From the NCBI GenBank assembly GCA_903644035.1, contig CAHJXG010000234.1, forward strand, positions 1 to 6,622: DNA of 6,622 bases. Reading direction: 5' to 3'. Position 1 is the stretch's first letter; every line of letters starts with the position of its first letter. Positions 1-6,622 of this stretch are shown here, piece after piece. Source of the stretch: Rhodospirillales bacterium (GTDB lineage Bacteria; Pseudomonadota; Alphaproteobacteria; Acetobacterales; Acetobacteraceae). The translations under genes and the position numbers were made by a program. The notes beneath the pieces were generated by a model that saw only the letters and a program-made list of their open reading frames with translations, did no database searches and was not told the origin of the DNA.

Positions 1-1
1 C

Positions 2-766
2 GAGATCGACCTGGACGAAGCCTTCGCCGGCACCAAGACCCAGCTTCGCGTGCCGACCCGCGTGCAGTGCGACAATTGCCGGGGCACGGGATCGGAGAGC
101 AAGGAGCGCCAGGCCGACACCTGCTCAACCTGCGGCGGCAGCGGCAAGGTGCGGGCGCAGCAGGGCTTCTTCCTGATCGAGCGCGCCTGCCCGACCTGCG
201 GCGGCGCCGGCCGGGTGGTCAAGAACCCTTGCCGGGCATGCGGCGGCGTCGGCACCGTGCAGCGGGAGCGCAGCCTGCAGGTCTCGATCCCGGCGGGCGT
301 CGAGGACGGGACGCGCATCCGCCTGACCGGAGAGGGGGAGGCTGGCGCCAGCGGCGCGCCGCCGGGTGACCTGTACGTTCACGTCGCGATCCGGGCGCAT
401 GAGATCTTCCAGCGCGACGGCGCCAACATCTATTGCCGGGTGCCGTTGCCGATGACGCAGGCGGCGCTGGGCGGCGACGTGGAGGTGCCGGCGATCGACG
501 GCAGCCGGGCGAAGGTGAAGATCCCGCCGGGCACGCAGACCGGGGATCAGTTCCGCCTGCGCGGCAAAGGGTTCTCGGTGCTGCGCAGCGTGGCCCGCGG
601 CGACATGTATGTTCAGGTCGCCGTCGAGACGCCCCAGCACCTGACGAAGCGGCAGCGCGAGCTGCTGGAAGAGTTCGAGACCGAAGCCAGGGAGCACGCC
701 AAGGGCAGTCCCGAAAGCGAGGGCTTCATAGCCAAGATCACGAAGTTCTTCGAGGGGCGGGCCTGA
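2..766 (+). CDS. dnaJ: Chaperone protein DnaJ (Hsp40), 5'-truncated by window edge
   Basis: Seen: an open frame enters from the left edge and gives 254 residues before TGA at 764-766. Four CxxCxGxG zinc-finger repeats are all intact: CDNCRGTG (visible residues 23-30), CSTCGGSG (41-48), CPTCGGAG (63-70) and CRACGGVG (77-84). They follow the family's EAFAG...VPT entry into C-terminal domain I. The two beta-rich substrate-binding domains follow ([13 protein letters not shown], then DVEVPAIDG and [18 protein letters not shown]), then a charged tail. Known for the family: DnaJ delivers unfolded clients to DnaK and stimulates its ATPase through an N-terminal J-domain, with GrpE as exchange factor, in the cytoplasm. 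About 120 residues (J-domain and Gly/Phe linker) should lie outside the window; dnaK probably lies upstream (inference). The GTG at 50 is an internal valine, not the start. The gene ends 4 nt from a convergent gene. Identification is secure. Confidence 0.97.
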   Translation, partial: EIDLDEAFAGTKTQLRVPTRVQCDNCRGTGSESKERQADTCSTCGGSGKVRAQQGFFLIERACPTCGGAGRVVKNPCRACGGVGTVQRERSLQVSIPAGVEDGTRIRLTGEGEAGASGAPPGDLYVHVAIRAHEIFQRDGANIYCRVPLPMTQAALGGDVEVPAIDGSRAKVKIPPGTQTGDQFRLRGKGFSVLRSVARGDMYVQVAVETPQHLTKRQRELLEEFETEAREHAKGSPESEGFIAKITKFFEGRA

Positions 767-770
767 GCCG

Positions 771-1007
771 TCAACCCGGCCGTCGGGTGGAGGGGACCGG
801 CGGCAGGTCCTCCTCCAGGATCGTGATGTGGAGCGAGAACGACACCTCGCCGTCCTCCTCGTCGCGATGCAGGGTGCCGAGGAACTCCCGATCCACGGTG
901 ACCTCGACCGAGGCGCCCTTCCGTTTGGGCACCTCGACATGGATGCGGTCGGACCCGAGCGTGCGGCGGAGGTAGGTTTCTATCCGGGCATAGTCGGTCG
1001 GCTTCAT
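771..1007 (-). CDS. DUF3126 family protein (78 aa)
   Basis: Seen: 78 residues, ATG at 1007-1005, TGA at 773-771. A Shine-Dalgarno AAGGA (complement of 1016-1020) sits 8 nt before the ATG and supports this start. The N-terminal helix contains YLRRTLGS (residues 12-19). A strand region (RIHVEVPKRKGASVEVTV) and the motif EFLGTLHRDEEDGEVSFSLH (41-60) lead to ITILEEDL (61-68). Known: this pattern (YLRR, then F-x-G, an acidic DEDG turn, then ILD/EEDL) is that of DUF3126, a small family typical of alphaproteobacteria with no established function. No signal peptide or membrane segment is visible, so it is probably a small soluble cytoplasmic protein. It is convergent with dnaJ and lies 84 nt downstream of the exported-protein gene on the same strand, so it could be co-transcribed with it or have its own promoter; I see no convincing promoter in the gap. 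Family assignment is from memory of the motif pattern. Confidence 0.88.
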   Translation of the reverse strand: MKPTDYARIETYLRRTLGSDRIHVEVPKRKGASVEVTVDREFLGTLHRDEEDGEVSFSLHITILEEDLPPVPSTRRPG

Positions 1008-1015
1008 TCAGGCAG

Positions 1016-1020
1016 TCCTT
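1016..1020 (-). promoter_or_regulatory. Ribosome binding site of the DUF3126 gene
   Basis: The minus strand reads AAGGA here, 8 nt before the ATG at 1007-1005. It decides between that start and an out-of-frame ATG nearby at 1026-1024. Confidence 0.7.
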
Positions 1021-1091
1021 GCACATCGTCTGCCGGGGCTTAGCAGCCTCGCGACGCCAAAGGAACCAGCAGAGGCCCCTGGGCCGCCCGG

Positions 1092-1568
1092 TCAGCGCGG
1101 CATGGGGCGGGGCACCCCGGGGAAGATCCCGCCCGGCAGCGGAGGGGTTTGACCCGGCGGCGGTGCAGGCTGCTGGCGCGGCGGCTCAGGCGGCCGGGGC
1201 CGCTCGAAATTCCGGCCCTCGAAACGTCCGCGGTCGAATGCGCCGGGGTTGTCGCGAAACCGGCGCTCACGCTCGCCGCGGTCCTGGAAGTCGCGGCGGA
1301 ACTCACGGTCCCGGAAGCCCGGGTCGCGTCCGCGGCCATAGCCGTAACCGAACCCGGGCGTCACCGGGACGGCATAGCCGTAGGGCTGCACGTAGCGGGG
1401 TCCATCCGGCACGAGGTAGCCCGGCTCGGCATAGACGGGCGGCGCATAGCCGGGTTGGGCATATCCCTCGTAGGCGGGCTGCACGCCGCCGTAGTAGTTG
1501 CCGGGATCGGGCGCGCAGGCGGCCGACGCCAGGCAGGCCGCAAGCCCCATCCACCATCCCGCTCGCAT
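1092..1568 (-). CDS. Low-complexity exported protein, possible lipoprotein (158 aa)
   Basis: I do not recognise a named family. Seen: ATG at 1568-1566, TGA at 1094-1092, 158 residues. A short N-terminal hydrophobic segment (residues 5-17) carries two cysteines: C12 in LAAC, a good lipobox but close to the N-terminus, and C18 in SAAC, a weak one. Residues 22-78 are rich in Tyr, Gly and Pro with PGY units (QPGYAPP, EPGYLVP, GFGYGYGRG). Residues 79-123 are rich in Arg, Asp and Phe (FRDREFRRDF, DRGRFEGRNF). Residues 124-158 are a Pro/Gln-rich tail. There is no obvious folded core, so it is probably a disordered envelope protein (inference). The start at 1568 has AAGGGG 8 nt upstream. An in-frame ATG at 1598 would put C12 at residue 22, a better distance for a lipoprotein, but adds two Glu to the n-region and has its GAGGG only 2 nt away. 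High GC3 and the good RBS support a real gene. Confidence 0.72.
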   Translation of the reverse strand: MRAGWWMGLAACLASAACAPDPGNYYGGVQPAYEGYAQPGYAPPVYAEPGYLVPDGPRYVQPYGYAVPVTPGFGYGYGRGRDPGFRDREFRRDFQDRGERERRFRDNPGAFDRGRFEGRNFERPRPPEPPRQQPAPPPGQTPPLPGGIFPGVPRPMPR

Positions 1569-1576
1569 TGCGCATT

Positions 1577-1582
1577 CCCCTT
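1577..1582 (-). promoter_or_regulatory. Ribosome binding site of the exported-protein gene
   Basis: The minus strand reads AAGGGG, 8 nt before the ATG at 1568-1566. It favours that start over the in-frame ATG at 1598-1596. Confidence 0.65.
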
Positions 1583-1591
1583 CAGCTCGCC

Positions 1592-1621
1592 GTGACATAT
1601 CCCTCGGCGCCAGCTTATCGT
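1592..1621 (+). promoter_or_regulatory. Candidate sigma-70-type promoter for the HIT gene
   Basis: GTGACA (1592-1597, five of six matches to TTGACA) and TATCGT (1616-1621, four of six to TATAAT) are separated by 18 nt. Transcription would begin near 1628 and leave a leader of about 37 nt before the ATG at 1665. The pair lies in the 96-bp divergent gap between the exported-protein gene and the HIT gene, where a promoter is required. The match is inferred by eye only. Confidence 0.35.
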
Positions 1622-1664
1622 CGTGAAACGTGGCGGGACCGCGGCGGTTTGACGGAGAACAACG

Positions 1665-2045
1665 ATGCCGGTGAGCGGCCAGGGGCCTTATGACGACCAG
1701 AACATCTTCGCCCGCATCCTGCGCGGCGAAATCCCCTCGCGCCGGGTATACGAGGATGAGTGGGCGGTGGCGTTCCACGACATCGCCCCGCAGGCGCCGG
1801 TGCATGTGCTGGTCATCCCCCGTGGGCGGTATGTCGCGCTGACGGACTTCGTGGCGACCGCGCCCGACGCGGAGATCGCCGGGTTCTTCCGAGCCGTGGG
1901 GCATGTGGCGCGGGAGCTGGGGCTGGAACAGCCGGGCTACCGCGTGCTGTCCAACATGGGCGTGCACGCCGGGCAGGAGGTGCCGCACCTACACGTTCAC
2001 TTGTTCGGCGGCGCGGCCCTCGGCCCCATGCTGGTCAAGGCTTGA
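1665..2045 (+). CDS. HIT family protein (histidine triad nucleotide hydrolase, HINT-like)
   Basis: Seen: 126 residues, ATG at 1665, TGA at 2043-2045, with GGAG (1654-1657) 7 nt upstream of the start. The N-terminal NIFARILRGEIPSRRVYED (13-31) is the classic HIT opening, followed by AFHDIAPQAPVHVLVIPR (36-53). The signature block has N97, AGQ (102-104), V106 and the triad PHLHVHLFGG (107-116), with histidines 108, 110 and 112. Known: HINT-branch HIT proteins are dimeric cytoplasmic hydrolases that cleave nucleoside phosphoramidates and acyl-adenylates; H112, the third histidine, would be the nucleophile by homology. The C-terminal LGPMLVKA is the form often seen in alphaproteobacteria. Length is normal for the family. 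The physiological substrate cannot be told from sequence. Its stop codon lies inside the -35 box proposed for thiC, so thiC may also receive read-through transcription from this gene. Confidence 0.95.
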   Translation: MPVSGQGPYDDQNIFARILRGEIPSRRVYEDEWAVAFHDIAPQAPVHVLVIPRGRYVALTDFVATAPDAEIAGFFRAVGHVARELGLEQPGYRVLSNMGVHAGQEVPHLHVHLFGGAALGPMLVKA

Positions 2046-2070
2046 CAGGCGCCATGGCGCAGCCGACGTT
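2042..2070 (+). promoter_or_regulatory. Candidate promoter for the thiC riboswitch transcript
   Basis: A perfect -35 hexamer TTGACA lies at 2042-2047, overlapping the TGA stop of the HIT gene (2043-2045). With a 17-nt spacer the -10 would be GACGTT (2065-2070), a poor match. The predicted start point, near 2077, coincides with the first base of the TPP aptamer (P1 at 2078). That position is the main argument; the weak -10 is the main doubt. Confidence 0.45.
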
Positions 2071-2075
2071 CCACC

Positions 2076-4047
<1,972 letters not shown>

Positions 4048-4073
4048 GGACGACGCCGCTGGTTGCAGCGCGC

Positions 4074-4116
4074 CGGGTTCCATCCCATTCTCGAGGGCTT
4101 GATGGGATGGGACCCG
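4074..4116 (+). repeat. Strong inverted repeat / hairpin between thiC and the SirB1-like gene
   Basis: Arms 4074-4088 and 4102-4116 pair over 15 bp with a single G-U (4079 with 4111) around a 13-nt loop (4089-4101). The core CCATCCCAT / ATGGGATGG is perfect. It lies 26 nt after the thiC stop and ends 3 nt before the ATG at 4120. No T-run follows, so it is not a standard intrinsic terminator. It may protect the thiC mRNA 3' end, mark a processing point, or restrain translation of the next gene. Function is inference; the pairing is plain in the sequence. Confidence 0.75.
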
Positions 4117-4119
4117 AGC

Positions 4120-4977
4120 ATGAGTGACCCGCGGGACGCGCTGGATGCGATCGGGCAGCTGCCGGATGTGGAGATCGACATCGCCGGCGCGGCCATCCAG
4201 CTTGCCCGCATCGATGCGCCGGGTCTGGACTGGCAGGCGGCAACGGACCATCTCAGCGAGCTCGCGCGCCACGCGGTGAGCCTGGCCGACGACCTGCCCA
4301 GCGCGGACCTGGTTGCCCGCGCCGGGGCGTTGGCTCAATTGATCACGGGTCACCACGGCTACTCGGGCGACACCGAGACCTATGACGACGCCGCCAACAC
4401 CAACCTCATCCAGGTGATCGAACGCCGACGTGGCCTGCCCGTGGCGCTGGGCATCCTATGGCTGCATTGCGCCCGCGCCGTCGGATGGGGCGCCCACGGC
4501 GTGGACTTCCCCGGCCATTTCCTCGTGGCGCTGGAAGGCCCGAGCCAGGCGCGGCGCAGCCGCACCCCGGAACACCGGCAGATGATCGTGGATGTCTTTG
4601 CCGGGGGCGTGCCTTTGGCGGCTCCCGACATGCGAAGCCTTCTGAAACGGATCGAAGGTCCGGGTGCCGAGCTTCGGCCTGGGGTGCTGCAGCCGATGTC
4701 GAGCCGCAGCGTCCTGCTTAGGCTGCAGAATAACATCAAGAGCCGCCGGTTGGCGGGGAGTGACTTGGGCGGCGCTCTCTCCGCCATCCAGGACATGCTG
4801 CGCATCGCGCCGGACGTCGCCGTTCTCTGGAGAGAGGCCGCCTTGGTCAACCAAGAGCTGGAGCATGTGGGCGCCGCGGTGCGCTGCTACGAACGCTTTC
4901 TCGACCTGGTGCCTCAAGGGGATGCGGCCTTGCGCACCCGCGCAGCGATTGACGAGCTGCGCTCCCGGTTGAACTAG
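4120..4977 (+). CDS. SirB1 family protein: transglutaminase-like fold plus TPR-like C-terminus
   Basis: Seen: 285 residues from ATG 4120 to TAG 4975-4977. Residues 1-80 are an alpha-helical N-terminal region (ALDAIGQLPDVEIDIAGAAI). Residues 94-136 hold the family core: NLIQVIERRRGLPVALGI, then GVDFPGHFLV with H133. The C-terminal part (about 219-266) looks like one or two TPR helices (ALSAIQDMLRIAPD, GAAVRCYERFLDLVP). Known: this is the arrangement of the SirB1/Transglut_core2 family, whose biochemical role is not settled; the sirB1 name came from Salmonella and does not define a function. I see no cysteine where active transglutaminases carry it, so a binding role is possible (inference). 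Start choice is uncertain: ATG 4102, with GAGGG 4 nt upstream, and TTG 4063 are in frame. I prefer 4120 because the protein then opens as homologues do and the hairpin stays outside the gene. Its stop overlaps a convergent small gene. Confidence 0.88.
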   Translation: MSDPRDALDAIGQLPDVEIDIAGAAIQLARIDAPGLDWQAATDHLSELARHAVSLADDLPSADLVARAGALAQLITGHHGYSGDTETYDDAANTNLIQVIERRRGLPVALGILWLHCARAVGWGAHGVDFPGHFLVALEGPSQARRSRTPEHRQMIVDVFAGGVPLAAPDMRSLLKRIEGPGAELRPGVLQPMSSRSVLLRLQNNIKSRRLAGSDLGGALSAIQDMLRIAPDVAVLWREAALVNQELEHVGAAVRCYERFLDLVPQGDAALRTRAAIDELRSRLN

Positions 4978-5144
4978 TCCTTCTTTGTCGGCTTGCTCTC
5001 CTCGACATACTCGGCCGGCGCGCCCGGGGTGTGGCTCGCGTCCTTGCTGTGGCCGCCCAGGCCGCGCGCTGCATCGCTGCTGCCGGTCTTGGGGTTGGGG
5101 GCGCCGGTGGTGCCGGTCACCTTTGGGTCCTGTGGCTCGCTCAT
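4974..5144 (-). CDS. Small hydrophilic hypothetical protein (56 aa)
   Basis: No family recognised. Seen: 56 residues, ATG at 5144-5142, TAG at 4976-4974, with the RBS AAGGTGA (complement of 5149-5155) 4 nt before the ATG. The protein has almost no hydrophobic residues and is rich in Pro, Gly, Ser, Thr, Lys and Asp (KTGSSDAARGLGGHSKDA near the middle, ending KPTKKD). It has no signal peptide, membrane segment or cysteine and is probably intrinsically disordered in the cytoplasm. Codons end mostly in G or C, as in neighbouring genes, which supports real coding. Its stop interlocks with the SirB1-like gene's stop in CTAG. A near-match to an EcfG-type stress promoter lies at the right distance upstream, so a stress-related role is possible, but this is inference. 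The open frame continues far upstream of this ATG, but that part is the shadow of lolA and the puuD-like gene. Confidence 0.62.
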   Translation of the reverse strand: MSEPQDPKVTGTTGAPNPKTGSSDAARGLGGHSKDASHTPGAPAEYVEESKPTKKD

Positions 5145-5148
5145 GATG

Positions 5149-5155
5149 TCACCTT
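5149..5155 (-). promoter_or_regulatory. Ribosome binding site of the small hydrophilic protein
   Basis: The minus strand reads AAGGTGA, with the AGG core 7 nt before the ATG at 5144-5142. It fixes the start within a frame that stays open for more than 1 kb upstream. Confidence 0.6.
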
Positions 5156-5171
5156 GGGTTACCCTCACGGG

Positions 5172-5196
5172 AACGCAGCAGCACGCGGCCGGTTCA
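5172..5196 (-). promoter_or_regulatory. Candidate EcfG-like (general stress) promoter for the small protein
   Basis: On the minus strand TGAAC (5196-5192), 16 nt, then CGTT (5175-5172) differ by one base from the alphaproteobacterial EcfG pattern GGAAC-N16/17-CGTT. Transcription would start near 5165, giving a leader of about 20 nt that contains the RBS. The plus strand carries the mirror pattern GGAAC (5170-5174), 16 nt, GGTT (5191-5194), also one mismatch, pointing toward lolA. Inferred by eye. Confidence 0.35.
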
Positions 5197-5285
5197 ACCT
5201 GCCCTGCCCCCTCATGTGCGCGCGGCACGACGCTGGCATGGCCCCTGCCCTTCCATCCAGCCGACGCAATCGCCACACTTGCAGC

Positions 5286-5924
5286 ATGAATCGTCGCTCC
5301 TTGCTCCTGGCCCCCCTCCTTGCCCCGCTGCTTGCGCCAGTGGCCCGGGCGCAGGCGCAGGCGGCTCTGACCGCGCAGGACCGAGCCGACATCGCGCGGA
5401 TCGAGGGATACCTGAACAGCGTCCGCACGCTGCATTCCCGTTTCCGCCAGACCGCGCCGAATGGCGGGACGAGCGAGGGCCAGGCCTGGCTGGAACGGCC
5501 GGGCCGCCTGCGCTTCGAGTATGATCCGCCAAGCCCGTTCCTGCTGGTCGGCGGCCACGGCCTGCTGGTATTCCATGACAGCCAGTTGAAGCAGACCAGC
5601 AACATCCCGTTGGGATCGACGCCGTTGGGCCTGCTGCTGCAGGACAACCTGCGGCTGTCCGGCGACATCACGGTGGCCGGTCTGACCCGGGCGCCGGGCC
5701 AGCTGCAGGTCCGGTTGCTGCGCACCAAGTCCCCGGCCGACGGCACGCTGACCTTGATTTTCGCCGATGCGCCGCTGGCCCTCCGGCAATGGTCGGTGCT
5801 GGATGCGCAGCGGCAGGAAACCCGCATCACGCTCTACAATGTCGAGCTGGGCGGGACGTTCAACCAGAAGCTGTTCGAGTTTGTCGATCCCAGGTTCTTC
5901 CAGAACAATGTCGGCCGCGGTTAG
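5286..5924 (+). CDS. lolA: Outer-membrane lipoprotein carrier protein LolA
   Basis: Known: LolA is the periplasmic chaperone that takes mature lipoproteins from the LolCDE transporter in the inner membrane and carries them to the outer membrane. Seen: 212 residues with a clear Sec signal peptide: RR at 3-4, a hydrophobic core LLLAPLLAPLLAPV, and a likely cut after VARA (residue 22). Mature-chain hallmarks are the helix DIARIEGYLNSVRTLHSRFRQ (residues 35-55), the strand GQAWLERPGRLRFEYDPPSP (65-84), GLLVFHD (92-98), LIFADAPLALRQWSVLDAQ (157-175) and TRITLYNVELGG (179-190). These match the family's open beta-barrel. Length is normal. No convincing Shine-Dalgarno precedes the ATG at 5286, but the signal peptide begins exactly there; earlier in-frame starts would add a non-signal extension. 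The Ala-Pro-Leu-Leu repeat in the signal core is a small internal duplication. A puuD-like gene follows 42 nt later. Confidence 0.95.
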   Translation: MNRRSLLLAPLLAPLLAPVARAQAQAALTAQDRADIARIEGYLNSVRTLHSRFRQTAPNGGTSEGQAWLERPGRLRFEYDPPSPFLLVGGHGLLVFHDSQLKQTSNIPLGSTPLGLLLQDNLRLSGDITVAGLTRAPGQLQVRLLRTKSPADGTLTLIFADAPLALRQWSVLDAQRQETRITLYNVELGGTFNQKLFEFVDPRFFQNNVGRG

Positions 5925-5936
5925 ATTCCCCTTCAT

Positions 5937-5954
5937 CTGCTTCGGCCGAAGCGG
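5937..5954 (+). repeat. Palindrome / hairpin between lolA and the puuD-like gene
   Basis: GCTTCGGCCGAAGC at 5939-5952 is a perfect 14-bp palindrome. As RNA it folds into a 5-bp stem with a GGCC loop, extended to 7 bp by a U-G and a C-G pair (5937-5954). It lies 12 nt after the lolA stop and 12 nt before the next start. No T-run follows, so termination is not supported. A dyad protein-binding site or an mRNA-end hairpin are both possible. Confidence 0.5.
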
Positions 5955-5966
5955 CATGATCGCGGG

Positions 5967-6622
5967 ATGAAGCCGCTGGTTGGAATTTCCTGCTGCACGA
6001 AGGCGTTCGGGCTGTATGGCACGCCGAACCACGCGGCATCCGACACCTATGTCCAGGCGGTCGATCAGGTCATGGGGGCCGTGCCGGTGCTGATGCCGGC
6101 AAACGGCGATGCTGCCGACATCGAGACGCTTCTGGCCCGGCTCGACGGCATCATCCTGACCGGCAGCCGGTCCAACGTGCATCCGGCGCTCTACGGCGGC
6201 CCACCCCATGCCGAGGGGACGCCCGAGGACGCCAGGCGCGACGCCGTCACCTTGCGCCTGATCCGCGCCGCCGTGGGGGCGAGCGTGCCGGTGCTGGCGA
6301 TCTGCCGCGGCCTGCAGGAGATGAACGTCGCCCTGGGCGGCAGCCTGCACCAGCGCCTGCAGGACCTGCCGGGCCGCCTCGACCACTCCACCCCGCTCCA
6401 TCCGGACGCGCGGCTGCGCATCGGCAAGGCGCACAGCCTGGCCGTCGCGAGCGGCAGCTGGCTTCACCGGGTGGCGCAGGCGGACCGGATCGCCGTGAAC
6501 TCTCTGCACAACCAGGGCATCGACCGGCTCGCCCCCGGCCTGTGCGTCGAGGCGACCGCGCCGGACGGCACGATCGAGGCGGTCCGACTGCCCGGCGCCC
6601 GGGCGTTGACGGTCGGCGTGCA
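5967..6622 (+). CDS. Gamma-glutamyl-gamma-aminobutyrate hydrolase-like (PuuD-type, peptidase C26), 3'-truncated
   Basis: Seen: 218 complete codons from ATG 5967 to the window edge. The N-terminus MKPLVGISCC and the block LDGIILTGSRSNVHPALYGG (59-78) match the class I glutamine amidotransferase-like PuuD family. The nucleophile elbow AICRGLQEMNVALGGSLHQ (111-129) contains the expected catalytic C113. VNSLHNQGIDRLAPGL (177-192) is the conserved segment before the final strand, and the window stops at TVGV plus CA, just where the family has GVQWHPE with the catalytic His and Glu. Known: the family hydrolyses gamma-glutamyl amide bonds, as in putrescine breakdown (PuuD) or related glutamyl compounds. 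The exact substrate cannot be told, as no other put/puu genes are visible, so I give no symbol. No strong RBS is seen. It lies 42 nt after lolA on the same strand and may be co-transcribed with it. Confidence 0.9.
   Translation, partial: MKPLVGISCCTKAFGLYGTPNHAASDTYVQAVDQVMGAVPVLMPANGDAADIETLLARLDGIILTGSRSNVHPALYGGPPHAEGTPEDARRDAVTLRLIRAAVGASVPVLAICRGLQEMNVALGGSLHQRLQDLPGRLDHSTPLHPDARLRIGKAHSLAVASGSWLHRVAQADRIAVNSLHNQGIDRLAPGLCVEATAPDGTIEAVRLPGARALTVGV

Noticed and set aside
125..940. A 271-residue minus-strand frame over dnaJ and the DUF3126 region
   Set aside because: It is antisense to the zinc-finger region of dnaJ and out of frame with the conserved DUF3126 protein; its composition is that of a GC-rich shadow frame.
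1649..1654. TTGACG as a -35 box for the HIT gene
   Set aside because: It lies only 10 nt before the ATG, so the -10 would fall inside the coding region, where no suitable hexamer is seen.
1569..1988. Upstream extension of the exported-protein frame on the minus strand
   Set aside because: It runs antisense to the HIT gene. The signal-like sequence and RBS at 1568 mark the true start, with 1598 the only other reasonable choice.
4074..4135. Intrinsic terminator after thiC
   Set aside because: The hairpin is strong but is followed by AGCATGAGTGA rather than a T-run, so a rho-independent terminator is not supported.
5145..6509. Upstream extension of the minus-strand frame ending at 4974 (511 residues in all)
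   Set aside because: The part before the ATG at 5144 lies antisense to lolA and the puuD-like gene and shows no family signature. Only the last 56 codons have an RBS and lie outside other genes.

Overview
The window is GC-rich chromosomal DNA with strong G/C preference at third codon positions. A DUF3126 protein, a TPP-riboswitch-controlled thiC, an alphaproteobacterial-type HIT protein, a SirB1-family protein and LolA together point to an alphaproteobacterium. Acetobacteraceae/Rhodospirillales (Roseomonas-like) is my best guess, from gene flavour rather than a search. I see no mobile element, CRISPR array, rRNA or tRNA. This is a housekeeping region, and I do not find a novel defence or mobile system in it. 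The less ordinary material lies in the control sequences and in two poorly characterised small proteins.

Layout. 1-766 (+) is the 3' two thirds of dnaJ, with the zinc-finger and C-terminal substrate-binding domains; the J-domain lies off the left edge. Converging on it with a 4-nt gap is a DUF3126 gene (1007-771, -). Upstream of that on the same strand is a low-complexity exported protein (1568-1092, -). A ~96-bp divergent intergenic region then leads to a HIT-family hydrolase gene (1665-2045, +). Overlapping the HIT stop codon is a perfect TTGACA -35 box, and immediately after it comes a TPP riboswitch (about 2076-2181) with a translational-type expression platform before thiC (2233-4047, +). 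A strong 15-bp hairpin (4074-4116) separates thiC from a SirB1-like transglutaminase-fold/TPR protein (4120-4977, +). That gene converges with a small, very hydrophilic 56-aa protein (5144-4974, -), and the two stop codons share one CTAG. A 141-bp divergent region, with a pattern close to an EcfG-type stress promoter, leads to lolA (5286-5924, +). A class I glutamine-amidotransferase-like, PuuD-type peptidase C26 gene (5967-, +) follows and runs off the right edge.

How the genes work together. They do not form one pathway. DnaJ serves cytoplasmic protein folding. ThiC makes the pyrimidine half of thiamin, and its leader reads TPP, the end product, to close the feedback loop. LolA moves lipoproteins across the periplasm, and the low-complexity protein at 1092-1568 is probably exported as well. 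The PuuD-like enzyme would hydrolyse gamma-glutamyl compounds. No other thiamin genes are visible, so thiC appears to be a stand-alone regulon member here.
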